A DNA stretch of 64,000 nucleotides from Arabidopsis thaliana (GCF_000001735.4 NC_003074.8:9176101-9240100); one strand, 5' to 3'. Positions 1-10,071 are shown, numbered from the stretch's first letter. The notes: generated from the letters alone by a model not told the origin. Numbers and translations: made by a program.

Positions 1-24
1 TATATATGTTTACAACAAGTTTAG

Positions 25-480
25 TTACTCAAGTAACTTTTGGTAGACATAATATAAAGCGCCTTTGTAGTTATTCCATAAACCACTAACCATAGTCGAT
101 AACATATCGATAAATCCTTCAAAAACTTTCGGCCATTCCTTAAGAAATTGGTCAAACCATGGCATTCCTTTCTCCCTCACATCACCAATATTCAATGAGA
201 TGGAATCTGAAATTCTTATGACTCGTCCTTTCGCCAAATCAAACAAGATAGTAAACACTTCAGTGATTACATCAACTACTACCTTACACAATTTGGGAAC
301 GAAAGACTCGGCTGTATCTCTTACAAGCTTGATCAAGGCATTAATTGCTTCTCCTGGAATCTTGAATGTTTGAACAAATAGAACAAAAGAACAAGCGGCA
401 ACATGGAAGATCACATAAGAAATCGAACTAGACAACAAACTTATAGTCAAAAAGATCAAATTTGCTAAAGCAGCTATCAT
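25..480 (-). CDS. Small uncharacterised membrane-anchored plant protein (151 aa)
   Basis: Single-exon reading frame. The frame stays open upstream to an ATG at 594, but that stretch is basic and low in complexity. I prefer the ATG at 480, which starts directly with a hydrophobic segment (MIAALANLIFLTISLL, then a second hydrophobic run to about residue 38), giving 151 aa. The rest is amphipathic (residues 40-120), followed by a Trp-rich tail (MPWFDQFLKEWP, LWNNYKGALYY). This looks like a signal anchor or one or two membrane helices. I do not recognise the family and give no function. The next feature is the oppositely oriented promoter and exon near 832, so a shared upstream region is possible. 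Confidence 0.6.
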   Translation of the reverse strand: MIAALANLIFLTISLLSSSISYVIFHVAACSFVLFVQTFKIPGEAINALIKLVRDTAESFVPKLCKVVVDVITEVFTILFDLAKGRVIRISDSISLNIGDVREKGMPWFDQFLKEWPKVFEGFIDMLSTMVSGLWNNYKGALYYVYQKLLE

Positions 481-679
481 CTTCTCTGATCTTTTTCTTT
501 TTGCCTTTTGGCTTAGAAAGAAAAACAATATAACCGACGTGCACTGCTTATGACTTTTTCTAAAGAATGTTTCAGAGGTGCTTAGTGACAACATTTACAA
601 TTTTATTAGGGGACTAGTTTAGTTACTTTGATTAGTAAAACTGATTTTGAGGCTTTTAAATAAGAAGTATTCATTACGT

Positions 680-830
680 TTGGGCCATACAGGCCCATAA
701 TATTGGCCCTATGATGGTTTAGCCCATGATGATTAAGCCCATGATTCTCCCTTCCTTTATCCCTACGCTTCCCTCCAAAACTTCTCAGTTCAGACTTTTC
801 CCCAAATCCTTAGCAAGATTTTTCAACAAA
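680..830 (+). promoter_or_regulatory. Promoter-like region with repeated GCCCA (site II / UP1-like) motifs
   Basis: Between about 680 and 745 there are GGGCC, GGCCCATAA, TTGGCCCTA, TAGCCCATG and AAGCCCATG. GGCCCA and site II elements are typical of plant promoters of ribosomal, mitochondrial and other housekeeping genes. They lie 90-150 bases upstream of the ATG at 832. The cluster is seen directly; promoter activity is inferred. Confidence 0.45.
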
Positions 831-831
831 A

Positions 832-882
832 ATGGCGACACTTGGGACTTCTGGAGTTTCACATCCACCTGACGAAGCAAAG
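832..882 (+). pseudogene. Orphan first exon of a lost gene (about 17 codons)
   Basis: An ATG follows the GCCCA-rich promoter and opens a short frame reading MATLGTSGVSHPPDEAK. It ends at a good donor (AAG|GTTCTA, intron from 883). No convincing second exon follows before the DUF295 pseudogene at 1356. This is most simply the promoter and first exon of a gene whose body is missing. It could also be a short transcribed gene with a distant exon that I failed to recognise. I do not recognise the product. Confidence 0.35.
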
Positions 883-1355
883 GTTCTATTATAACAAAAA
901 CGCTTAAAACACAACTGTCTAGGGTTCGCATCTACGTTTTCCAAGCATCTGTGTAAAAGCATTTTAGGGTTCTAAACTAAAGATGATCACATCTATCAAA
1001 GTTTCCATTGTTAATTCCCTTCTTTTTTTCTTCTCAAATACCAAATGCCTCAACAACTCACAAGTTTTATTCATATGCAAATCTTCTTCTTTTTTTCTTT
1101 TCCTTTTTTTGTGGCGTAAATGAAAAAAGACTAACGAATCAATTTACATTACAAGTTCATTCATCTGTATTAATGTGTCTGACCTTACCTAATTTGGAGA
1201 CGGTAAACTTGGTGAGCAAGTCCATTTCCTCTGTATTAATAATGTAGCGACTAAAAGTTAACATATCAGTATATCACTACCGAATTCTTCAATAAGGGTT
1301 TTGTTTTTCCCAAATCTCTTGCCTTTTGCTAAGATCGATCATTCACTATTTTATC
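883..1355. other. Spacer, no recognised gene
   Basis: T-rich sequence resembling intron or spacer. The short frame at 1008-1247 is low-complexity (Phe- and Ser-rich) and has no family features. Confidence 0.5.
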
Positions 1356-2168
1356 ATGTCTCTGTTTCTCAACCAGCCTTCCAAGTTGTGCCTAGGCCAA
1401 CCTGCGTTGATGAGATCCTCCTCTCATTTTCTCTCTAATGGTTTCTAATCCTCTTCACTGCAATTTCCTCCTTCTTCCATCAACGGCTGTGGAGTCGTGA
1501 CTCAAGGTCGCCACACTTGTTTGGCAAAGAAGGTTACTGAGGATAAATGTGAAATAATGTGGTCAGCTTACCCCTGCGTGGCAGCTAGTTTCATTCACGA
1601 CGGAATGTTATCTTTCTTTGATGATACATGTACATGGGAGTCGGATATAGCAGTACCAATACAATACTCGTCGCCTCCTTTTGTAACTTTACCTCGTTGC
1701 CAAACTCAAATTGTCACCATCATCTTCTCCTGAGGACGAGGACTGTGTTGTGGCTGTCAAGTTTTTGGGACCTCAACTCAGCTTTTTCAGACCTGCTTAA
1801 AGCAACTTTGAGGGGTGGACCAACGTAAGAATCGCAAACCCTTGCTTTTACTCCTCCCAAGTCATGTTTTCCAAGAGAGATGACATGTTTCGTATTCCTG
1901 GATCTGGAGGCCACATCATCGGATCTTGGGATCTCCACAGACACAAGCAAAAGAATCAGAGGTTGCGGCTCCAAAACCGACCAAGACCCAACGCGAGCTT
2001 CTGGAATCTTGCTTGACGAGCGTATTCTTGCTGGAGTCACAACCAACCAATGAAACCTTCTTGGTTAAGTGGTACAAGAAGACCTCTCGAAAGATCATGA
2101 AAACAAAAGGTGTAATGGTGTTCAAGCTAGACCATAAAGGAAACGCTATTTACACTCAAGACATTTGA
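1356..2168 (+). pseudogene. DUF295 (organelle-targeted DOA family) pseudogene
   Basis: Pieces in successive frames match the Arabidopsis DUF295 family. The start at 1356 reads MSLFLNQPSKLCL, followed by TCLAKKVTEDKCEIMWSAYP and FIHDGMLSFFDDTCTW. Next come SSPEDEDCVVAVKFLGPQLS near 1715-1780, then the DDMFRIPGSGGHIIGSWDLH region near 1880-1940. The last block (1926-2168) reads TKTQRELLESCLTS, ESQPTNETFLVKWYKKTSRK and KTKGVMVFKLDHKGNAIYTQ. The frame shifts several times (for example around 1730, 1800 and 1930), and the C-terminal third of the family domain after YTQDI is cut by a stop. It is a nonfunctional copy of a large, rapidly duplicating family that includes mitochondrial and chloroplast proteins of unknown role. 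Confidence 0.8.
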
Positions 2169-2936
2169 GAACTCTTCATTTACCTCTCACAATCTGATTG
2201 TTATTGGACAATGACAAAAAAATTTAAACTTTTACCCAAACTCTTAACTTCAAAATTTTCAAAATCAATTCATAAAGTATTGGTAAGAGCCTTTGCTAAT
2301 AACTTCTCATTGTGGATGCTCTAATGTGCAAGTGCATATGACATCTAATTATTTTGAAGCATGCAATTGCTGTTAGAGCTAGCTCACACGAGAAGGACTC
2401 ATATATAGTAGTGGATTTCAGCGTTAACACTAAGAGCATATAACATTACTAGATCAAACACTTGTGATATATGTATAAAGATCAGAGACCTTGTTACCCA
2501 CTTACCCTAGCTAGTTTTCTCAAGTCCTATCTTAAAGTCCGTGTAAGGGACACATGCATGGGTTAACAAAGCAAAATTTGGGTATTGAATGATTCAAAAA
2601 GTTAAAAATCTTGGTCGTGAAAAGAAAGAAAGGATAATGTGTTTTGGATTGAAGTTTTGATGATCATGAAACTGATCGGAGCTGGCAAAGCCACAGACTT
2701 GACGATAGGCTTAAGGCATATGGATTTTGAATATAATTAAACCATGCGAGAAGTAAAGATTCGTTTGGCAACCAAAACATATATTCAAAGAATCATAAGA
2801 AGAAAATTTATAACCCTAATTCAAAATAGACTATCGATACAGCTTGGTCGATGATTTTTTCACGTTAATTCAAACGATTCCAAACTTTACAAAATCTTAC
2901 ATATATGAAATACAAATCTTAAATACAAACGTATAA
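2169..2936. other. AT-rich intergenic region
   Basis: No coding frame, RNA gene or repeat was recognised. Confidence 0.5.
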
Positions 2937-3152
2937 TCATAAACAGAAAAAGAAGAAAAGAATCATACAAGTGCATAAAAACAAATATAAATTAAGACTT
3001 TGAAGGAGATTGATGCAACGAGTCTTCGTTCCTAGATCGTATGGATCCTCATAACGACGACACTTAATGGTCAACACCACAAGGGAAAAAAGACAAGATA
3101 CGGCGAAAAGTCCTAACGGAATTAAAACTTTGTTGACGAACAATGTATCCAT
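2937..3152 (-). CDS. Possible small transmembrane peptide (71 aa)
   Basis: The frame reads MDTLFVNKVLIPLGLFAVSC and continues with one clear hydrophobic helix (about residues 8-30). A basic and acidic stretch (KCRRYEDPYD) follows, then a second hydrophobic C-terminus. Upstream on the minus strand a TATATATAA-type TATA box (about 3195-3205) sits roughly 45-50 bases before the ATG, followed by an A-rich leader, as expected for a small plant gene. I recognise no homologue. The Phe- and Leu-rich tail could be chance, so confidence is low. Confidence 0.3.
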   Translation of the reverse strand: MDTLFVNKVLIPLGLFAVSCLFSLVVLTIKCRRYEDPYDLGTKTRCINLLQSLNLYLFLCTCMILFFFFCL

Positions 3153-3240
3153 CGTTTGCTTCTTTTGTTTTGTTTGTGTCCTTCTTTTTATGCTTTATAT
3201 ATAACCTACGAAACCTAATGCTAGTTTTTTTTTTTTTTTT

Positions 3241-3357
3241 TTTCTAACATTACTGATAATTATTGTGAGATTACAAAAGAGTAATCTTTATTTTATTTTT
3301 CCTTTTCTAACACCATTGATAATTATTGTGAGATTACAGAAGAGTAATCTTTATTTA
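3241..3357. repeat. Two-copy tandem repeat, period 63 bp
   Basis: The block beginning TTCTAACATTACTGATAATT (about 3242) recurs at about 3305 as TTCTAACACCATTGATAATT. Both copies continue through ATTGTGAGATTACA and AGAGTAATCTTTATTT. The copies differ at only a few bases. No function is apparent. Confidence 0.75.
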
Positions 3358-4180
3358 ACCGCTCTGTATAGTTATAAATTGTAATCAATTTTATTTTATT
3401 TTTTATTTAAATTCTTTTTCTTTTTCTAATTGATGTAAGAATTACTTTTATAATGTATCCTTAATCAACATCTAGAATTGTCTTTTTCGGTATTCTGTAT
3501 TCACTATTATAAATACAGTCTTTAGCATAATCTAAATAACTAATCATTAAAGTAAGTGAAAGTCTCTTTGATATAGTGGTTAACCAAAGGTTTATTAATA
3601 TTTTTACATCTAGATTTGGGGTTTGAGTTTTAAAAAATAAGATTAATGATGCAAAGCTTATCGAATGTCCAAAATACCACATGTAGAGCTGTTTGTAATG
3701 GTTTGAGCGTTGTAGAGAAAGCATGTCATACATACATAATTATGTCCATCACAAGGATGTCATACATACATAATTATTCCTTGAAATCTGAATATTGTGG
3801 AATGAGTTGCAGCGTGGAATCGTTGTTCGTAAGAACTGTTCATCGTAATCACATATGCGTAGTTAAGTATCATTATAATAATTAATAAGAATAGATTACA
3901 TATATAATTCAAAAAAAATCATTAAAGTAGAATGATATAATTGTGAAGAAAAAAAAGTATAAAATAAAATTTTAGTTGAATGAAACTATGTTTGAATTTT
4001 ATTTTTTTAAAAATCTTTGATTGATTGAATTCAATTTTCGAACCCAAAATAACATATCGTTTAACACACTTTGATATCTTGAATTTTAATTTATATAACT
4101 CTTATTTTCTTTCTTTAGTTATTTTTCCCTTATTCTTTTTCCAGTTTATCTAAACAAAAGGTAATTAATTTCAAAATTCG
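3358..4180. other. AT-rich intergenic region upstream of the PPR gene
   Basis: Contains a short two-copy repeat (TGTCATACATACATAATTA near 3724 and 3757). A weak tRNA-like A-box/B-box pair at 3565-3625 is discussed under rejected items. No gene seen. Confidence 0.5.
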
Positions 4181-4182
4181 AT

Positions 4183-4190
4183 AAACCCTA
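4183..4190 (+). promoter_or_regulatory. Telo-box (AAACCCTA) upstream of the PPR gene
   Basis: AAACCCTA lies about 58 bases before the PPR start codon. Telo-boxes are common in promoters and leaders of plant genes for organelle and ribosome biogenesis. The motif is seen; its role is inferred. Confidence 0.4.
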
Positions 4191-4247
4191 CTATTTGACA
4201 TCTTCTACGAACGGGCACACCGGAGAATCAGCTTCTCGTTCCGTACG

Positions 4248-5387
4248 ATGTCGGCGACACTCCGACGCCTCATTCTTCTCACCTCCACAAATCGCTCCCG
4301 TAATCTATCTCCGCCGTTTCTTTCCACCGCCGTGAACCACCTATCTCTATCATTCTCTTCCGTCTCATCTTCACCGGAATCACACACTTCCCCTTCCCGG
4401 ATCCGAACCCGAACACCACTCGAAACTCAATTCGAAACATGGATTCAGAATCTAAAACCAGGATTCACAAACTCCGACGTTGTGATAGCGTTACGAGCTC
4501 AATCCGATCCAGATCTAGCTCTCGACATATTCCGATGGACAGCTCAACAACGAGGCTACAAACACAATCACGAAGCTTACCACACTATGATCAAACAAGC
4601 AATCACCGGAAAACGAAACAACTTCGTCGAAACGTTAATCGAAGAAGTAATCGCCGGAGCTTGTGAAATGAGTGTTCCTCTCTACAATTGCATCATCAGA
4701 TTCTGTTGTGGTCGTAAGTTTCTCTTCAATAGAGCTTTCGATGTTTATAACAAAATGCTTCGATCAGATGATTCAAAGCCTGACCTTGAAACTTATACTT
4801 TGCTACTAAGTTCATTGCTTAAGAGATTCAACAAATTGAATGTGTGTTATGTGTATCTACACGCCGTTAGATCGTTAACGAAGCAGATGAAATCGAATGG
4901 TGTGATTCCGGATACGTTTGTGTTGAATATGATTATCAAAGCTTATGCAAAGTGTCTTGAGGTTGATGAAGCTATAAGAGTGTTTAAAGAGATGGCTTTA
5001 TATGGCTCTGAGCCTAATGCTTATACTTATAGTTACTTAGTTAAAGGGGTTTGTGAGAAAGGTAGAGTTGGACAGGGTTTAGGGTTTTATAAGGAGATGC
5101 AAGTCAAAGGAATGGTTCCGAATGGGAGTTGTTATATGGTTTTGATTTGTAGTTTGTCTATGGAGAGGAGATTGGATGAAGCTGTTGAGGTTGTGTATGA
5201 TATGTTGGCGAATTCGTTGTCTCCGGATATGTTGACGTATAATACGGTGTTGACGGAGTTGTGTAGGGGAGGTAGAGGGAGTGAAGCTCTTGAGATGGTT
5301 GAGGAATGGAAGAAACGGGATCCGGTGATGGGTGAAAGGAATTACAGAACGTTGATGGATGAGGTTTATTTTTTGAATAAGGGATGA
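4248..5387 (+). CDS. PPR repeat protein, probably mitochondrial (379 aa)
   Basis: Intronless frame, as usual for plant PPR genes. The N-terminal 45 residues are rich in Arg and Ser and poor in acids (MSATLRRLILLTSTNRSRNL), which suggests a mitochondrial presequence. P-type PPR motifs run from about residue 110 to 370. Examples are PDLETYTLLLSSLLKRFNKL, PDTFVLNMIIKAYAKCLEVD, PNAYTYSYLVKGVCEKGRVG, PNGSCYMVLICSLSMERRLD and PDMLTYNTVLTELCRGGRGS. There are about five or six full repeats and no E or DYW extension, so a role in RNA stability, splicing or translation is more likely than C-to-U editing. The RNA target cannot be read from the sequence. I recall this locus as At3g25210. The antisense frames here are shadows. 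Confidence 0.92.
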   Translation: MSATLRRLILLTSTNRSRNLSPPFLSTAVNHLSLSFSSVSSSPESHTSPSRIRTRTPLETQFETWIQNLKPGFTNSDVVIALRAQSDPDLALDIFRWTAQQRGYKHNHEAYHTMIKQAITGKRNNFVETLIEEVIAGACEMSVPLYNCIIRFCCGRKFLFNRAFDVYNKMLRSDDSKPDLETYTLLLSSLLKRFNKLNVCYVYLHAVRSLTKQMKSNGVIPDTFVLNMIIKAYAKCLEVDEAIRVFKEMALYGSEPNAYTYSYLVKGVCEKGRVGQGLGFYKEMQVKGMVPNGSCYMVLICSLSMERRLDEAVEVVYDMLANSLSPDMLTYNTVLTELCRGGRGSEALEMVEEWKKRDPVMGERNYRTLMDEVYFLNKG

Positions 5388-5974
5388 TTGATTGGGTTCT
5401 GTTTATCTGAAAGGCGATCAATCGGCTAAGCTTAAGGGCTACAAGATGGGGGGGGTTTGTTGCAAAGTCTGTGTTCTGCACTCTAGTTAGTGAACCCCAA
5501 ATCTCAGTAATGATCTGAATCATAAGGGTTATCAAGTTTTGAGCTTCAAGATTCTGTGTTCTTGAGATACATAACAGGTTGAAGCATAGTGTGATTGGAA
5601 GACTGAAGATCTCAAGCCATGATAGCTTAGAGATATTCTGTAATTGCAATTTGATTCAAGGATTCAAAATCATGTTGTCTTTGTATCATGTTCTGTGTAA
5701 ATGAGGTCTTATGACAATCAAGGATATCAATTGTTACTGACACTACTTGCAAACCAAAAGCTGTTCAGCATGATTCTTAACGCCCTTTTGTGTATTATTA
5801 CTGTTGATGCACAACTATAACATTTGCTGTTACAGGATCTACATTTTCAGACAGGTCACAAGATTCTTATGTTAGCTCAATATCTCATACGAGCATTGGT
5901 TACAGTTTATTCTATTTTAATGCTCTAGATATATCTCTTTGTGGTTTTATTGATTCTGACTGGATTCTGCATCT
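5388..5974. other. 3' flank of the PPR gene and spacer
   Basis: The first 300 bases probably hold the PPR 3' UTR. The 163-aa antisense frame (5158-5649) overlaps the PPR coding region and has no family signature. A GGGGGG run sits near 5450. Confidence 0.5.
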
Positions 5975-6225
5975 TTATAGGGGATTCTCTTGTTTTTTGG
6001 GAAGTCAAAGAAACAGTCCATTATTTCTCGCAGTTCTTCTGAAACAAAATACAAAGCAATGACTCATGGACAATGCTGCAATTATTTCTACTACACATTG
6101 CTAAGAATCATGTTTCCCATAAAAGAATTTGAACACATTGTTCTTGAATGCATTAGTTCTGATTTCATGAAAACTTTACATGTTTGTTCTAAAAACTCCA
6201 TTTTGGTTGGAAGGTTTAAAAATTG
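5975..6225 (+). mobile_element. Copia (Ty1) fossil: piece of the pol RNase H region
   Basis: A short stretch matches the conserved end of copia pol, with a block recognisable as GKSKKQSIISRSSSETKYKA (the usual family form is close to SKKQ..VSRSSAEAEY). Only about 80 codons are recognisable. No LTR or other domain is visible nearby. It is an old, broken fragment with no coding capacity. Confidence 0.65.
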
Positions 6226-6590
6226 ATTTGTAACATATATCGTTTCTGGAAGCTTATAAGTTATTAGAAGATGATAATGGTCATAGTTACGTTTTCTAGT
6301 TTGTTCAATGACTCTGGAGTACACATTTGTTCATTCAATGAAACTGAAACAAAGGTACAAAGTACAATGTGAATGACTCCGTGATCTGCCGCTTAAAACA
6401 CGTTAGTTTTTTCTTCTTGGGACACCGCTTGAAAACACGTTAATTAGGTGAATCTGTGGATACACATATGGGCTTAATGGCCCCTATATATAATACGATG
6501 ATAGGCCCATTACATTTAGTTGTCTTCCACAACAAAAGAGTACCCTGAAACAGATCTTTCGTATAATCAGTGACGTAGAGATCGAAGACG
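6226..6590 (+). promoter_or_regulatory. Upstream region of FKBP15-1 with TATA box and GGCCCA motifs
   Basis: CTATATATAATA near 6484-6495 is a good TATA box about 100 bases before the ATG at 6591. It is flanked by TGGGCTTAATGGCCCC (about 6470) and TAGGCCCATTA (about 6503), the GCCCA-type elements common in plant housekeeping promoters. CAGTGACGTAGAG just before the start codon contains a TGACG core. Confidence 0.5.
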
Positions 6591-8363
6591 ATGATGAGCT
6601 CTGCATCCGCCATGAAAGCTGTTGGATTTTTGCTTCTGCTTACCATTCTAACATTAGGTAAATACATCTCTTCTCTTTTTGCGTCTTTTACATCCTTATC
6701 GATTTCGATTTGATTCAATCTCATAGATCTGATCTCCGTTGATTTGTGATGATGATGATGATGATCTTCAGCTTATGCGAAGAAGTCAGGTGATGTGACA
6801 GAGTTGCAGATTGGTGTTAAGGTGAGACAAAACGCTATTTCCACGTCTATGATCTTATCTACTCCATGTTTGATTCTCTGTGTATGAGTCTGTTCGAGTG
6901 ACATTGAGTTTGATCTCAATTTTGCGTGATGAGATGATGATAATGGTCATTAATCATTATTACGTAGTTTAATATCAAATTCATTTGAAGTTGGTCTCAA
7001 TTTTCGTGATTAGAAGATGTTTATGGTCATGATTACGTAGTTTAACTTCAAATTCATTTGGATTTGAGCTCAATTTGCGTGATTAGAAGATGATAATGGT
7101 CATAGTTACGTTTTATAGTTTTATTATTACTTACAATCATTCTAGAGCTTTTTCTAGACAGTTTTTTGCAATTTGCATCAAGCTATATACTTGAGTTTTG
7201 CATTTGTTTTCGAAATGAAGACATTGGAAATGGATTTGGCTTCTATACTCTTTTGGTTAATGCAGTTTCCTGACCCTTGCATGGAATTGTTGTTTCTATT
7301 TTACAGTACAAGCCTCAGAAATGTGATCTCCAGGCTCACAAAGGGGATAAGATCAAGGTTCACTATCGGGTAAGTTTTATTTGAAGCTTCTACTACTACT
7401 AGTTGTTTAACTTATTGCTGGGAAGGTTCTTTCGTGCTTGCTTGATAGTATTTTGATTGAGCTAATAGAAGAGCCATGGAAGGGATTTTTTCTTATTGCA
7501 ACATTTAAGAATGTTCATATAACATCAGGGGCATGGTGAATTGCTGAAAATGTGGAATGAACTTCATTAGTATTTAGTAAAAATGTTGATATTGGATAGC
7601 TTAGAACAAACAATAATAATGAATGAATCTGATCTAAAAAATGCTTGGCGAATAACGTAGTTCTCTGTTGCAGGGAAAGTTAACTGATGGAACTGTCTTT
7701 GATTCAAGTTTTGAGAGAGGTGACCCTATTGAGTTTGAGCTTGGAACTGGTCAAGTCATCCCAGGTTTGTTGCTATTTCATCGCATCAACTCCATCTTTT
7801 TCCTTCGTTATTGTTACCTTTTTTTTGACTGACAAAATTGAAGGTAATGCAATTAATTCGAAATGTTGCAGGATGGGACCAGGGTTTATTGGGAGCTTGT
7901 GTAGGTGAGAAGAGAAAGTTGAAAATCCCATCCAAGCTTGGTTATGGTGATAACGGCTCACCACCAAAAATCCCGGGTATGTTATGTTATGAACCTGGCT
8001 AGTAGATTGTTTATTTCCGTCCTTTTATCTAATGATGAGGCTAGAGAGAACATTGATACTGAATTGATCAGTCAAATAAAAATTGCTGTACACGTTAAAT
8101 GACAAACCAATAACGCATTTGTACCGTAAGTGCATCAGAACCAAGAATAGGGAGATAGATACTGAGAGTTGTTGTGTTGTGTAAATTTTCGACCCTAGCT
8201 GCATTTGTTAAGAATGTGACATTACAGTTGAGACTAGATGTTCCATGAAATGAGTGTAAGTGGATGGTGAATTGCAGGTGGGGCGACACTGATATTCGAC
8301 ACCGAGCTTGTTGCTGTGAACGGAGAACCATCCAGCGAAGCGAAATCAAAGAATGAGCTTTGA
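6591..8363 (+). CDS. FKBP15-1: FKBP15-1, ER-type peptidyl-prolyl cis-trans isomerase (153 aa)
   Basis: Six exons: 6591-6657, 6772-6821, 7307-7369, 7674-7764, 7872-7976 and 8278-8363. All have GT-AG borders and consistent phase, giving 153 aa. A signal peptide ([20 protein letters not shown], cleavage around AYA-KK) leads into one FKBP domain. The domain blocks are [60 protein letters not shown] and FDTELVAVN. The FK506/rapamycin pocket residues (Y, D, F, VI, W, Y, F) are in place, so an active proline isomerase is expected. The C-terminus ends KNEL, a plausible ER-retention signal, consistent with FKBP13-like lumenal foldases. I recall it as At3g25220. The other FKBP gene, ROF1, is only 3.8 kb away but shares no obvious intron positions. 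Confidence 0.96.
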
Positions 8364-8910
8364 TTACACCATAATTGTTTTTCATTTAAAAGGAAACCTT
8401 GAGTAGTCATCGATGTTGGCATTTGAATCTTAAACAGCCTAGAATCATTTACTTTGCTAGTTGAAGACAATAATTATATTTTGGTCATAACATTAGTTAT
8501 GTTGGCAGTTCTAAAATGACAACTTGGCCAGAATAGAACGACGTGCAATCGCAGATAATCAGAAAAACATTGGCCAATTTAGTAAACATGTACAATCTTC
8601 CAATTGTTTACGGTGCCCCTCTCTCAGTCCCACGTTGGATCGGTTTTTGGGCTTTTAAGTCTAATTTAGTGAATATTGACCGACCCAATTGAGTTTTTTG
8701 GGTTTATTTGTTTGGTTCTGTCTATTGTCATCGAATCCTTTCCTTTAGGGTTTGTTTCTGCATCTTCAATTTGTTTCATAAATCACACATAAACAGGGAA
8801 CAAGTAAAATACTTCTTTGGTTTTATATTTGTTTTGTTAAGGTTAACCTAACTAGTTTTCCATAAAGAGAACGAGAACTAACGAGTTTGCGCTATATCGA
8901 TCCTCATTGA
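8364..8910. other. Intergenic region between FKBP15-1 and the F-box pseudogene
   Basis: Holds the FKBP15-1 3' flank and the former promoter of the F-box copy (GGGCTTTTAAG near 8650). No further gene seen. Confidence 0.5.
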
Positions 8911-10071
8911 ATGACTAAGATATCCAATCTTCCAAGGGATTTGGCGGAAGAGGTGCTCTGTAGAATTCCGTTGACGTCTCTGAGAACTGTTTGATCTTCT
9001 TGCAAAACGTGGAACACGTTATCCAAATATGAGAGCTTTGCAAAGAAGTACCTTGGTGATCAAGCAAAATTAGCTGCAAAGGAAAGAGAGTTTATGATGG
9101 TCGTGATGATGAATTTTAGGGTTTAATTGATGAGAGTCAATCTTCAAAACAAGGTTGAATCATCATGTATAAAACGTGAAGCTAAACTTATTAGTTTAGG
9201 CGATGAAGTTGATATATCTCAAGTCTTTCACTGCAACGGTTTATTGTTATTCATCAGCATCACCAAAGACAAGACTAGGCTAGTGGTTTGGAACCCGTAT
9301 GATTGGGGACATACCCGTACGATCGAACCCACACATAACTGCCACATATTCAATAGGTATAATATATGTATGCTCTCGGATACAACAAGAGCTAGCAGCT
9401 AATCCCACAAAATCTTGAGGTTTGTTACTTACTGGATGAGGGTTATGGATGAGTTCATAATCTACGATTTTAACTCTGATTCATGGAGGGTTCTTGATGT
9501 CACTCCAGATTGGACGATAAGTTATATGAACCTTGGCGTGTCTCTCAAGGGAAATGCATACTGGTTTGCTACTGAGAGATATTCCGAAACAGACGATTAT
9601 TTCTTAGTCTGTTTTGATTTCACAAGAGAGACATTTGGGCCTCTTTTGACTCTTCCGTTTGTGTTTGTTAAATCTGAAGATGTTATGTGTGTATCTAATG
9701 TTAGAGAAGAGCAGCTTGCGGTTTTATATCAGCCGTGGGATAAATAAAAGATGGAGATCTGGATTACGTCTACGATTGAGCCCAACGCGGTGTCGTGGAA
9801 CAGCAAGGTGTTCTTATCAGTGAGTATAAGAAAACTCATTGGCCCTCCGTTTCAGTTTTGTTTGGGGAGTTTCTTCATTGACGAGGAGAAGAAAGTCGCT
9901 GTGGTTTTTGATAAAGACTACAAAGATAAGCGCAACATAGCTTACATCATTGGAGACTTTGGAGTCGATGGATCCTTTAAAGAAGGGATCTCGGAGAATC
10001 AGCCTACGCAATGTGTTACCCACTTATGTGCTCTTATGTTCCAACTTCCAAGTCTAGTGCAATTTAATTAG
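8911..10071 (+). pseudogene. F-box/F-box-associated (FBA) pseudogene
   Basis: The frame starts MTKISNLPRDLAEEVLCRIP LTSLRTV, a typical N-terminal F-box. It then meets an in-frame TGA (about 8990), further stops (about 9124, 9400 and 9745) and frame changes. Recognisable FBA-domain blocks follow: RLVVWNPY near 9280, FIIYDFNSDSWRVLDVTPDW near 9450, VSLKGNAYWFATE near 9540, FLVCFDFTRETFG near 9600, and the tail block [20 protein letters not shown] near 9870-9935. The order and spacing match the intact F-box gene at 55481-56566 of this window (compare EINSNSWRILDVTVD and VSLKGKTYWFATD), so the two are family members. Four or more lesions make it a clear pseudogene. Confidence 0.85.

Noticed and set aside
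25-594. Upstream ATG at 594 for the first minus-strand gene
   Set aside because: The extra 38 residues are basic and low-complexity and would bury the hydrophobic start; the ATG at 480 gives a cleaner membrane protein, though the longer form cannot be excluded.
3560-3630. tRNA or SINE candidate: GATATAGTGGTTAAC (A-box-like) and GGGGTTTGAGTTT (B-box-like) about 45 bases apart
   Set aside because: No cloverleaf can be formed, the B-box departs from GGTTCGANTCC, and there is no tail or target duplication. A decayed SINE is possible but not supported.
5158-5649. 163-aa antisense frame overlapping the PPR 3' end
   Set aside because: It is the complement of PPR coding sequence plus 3' flank, with Pro/Ser/Thr-rich composition and no family motif.
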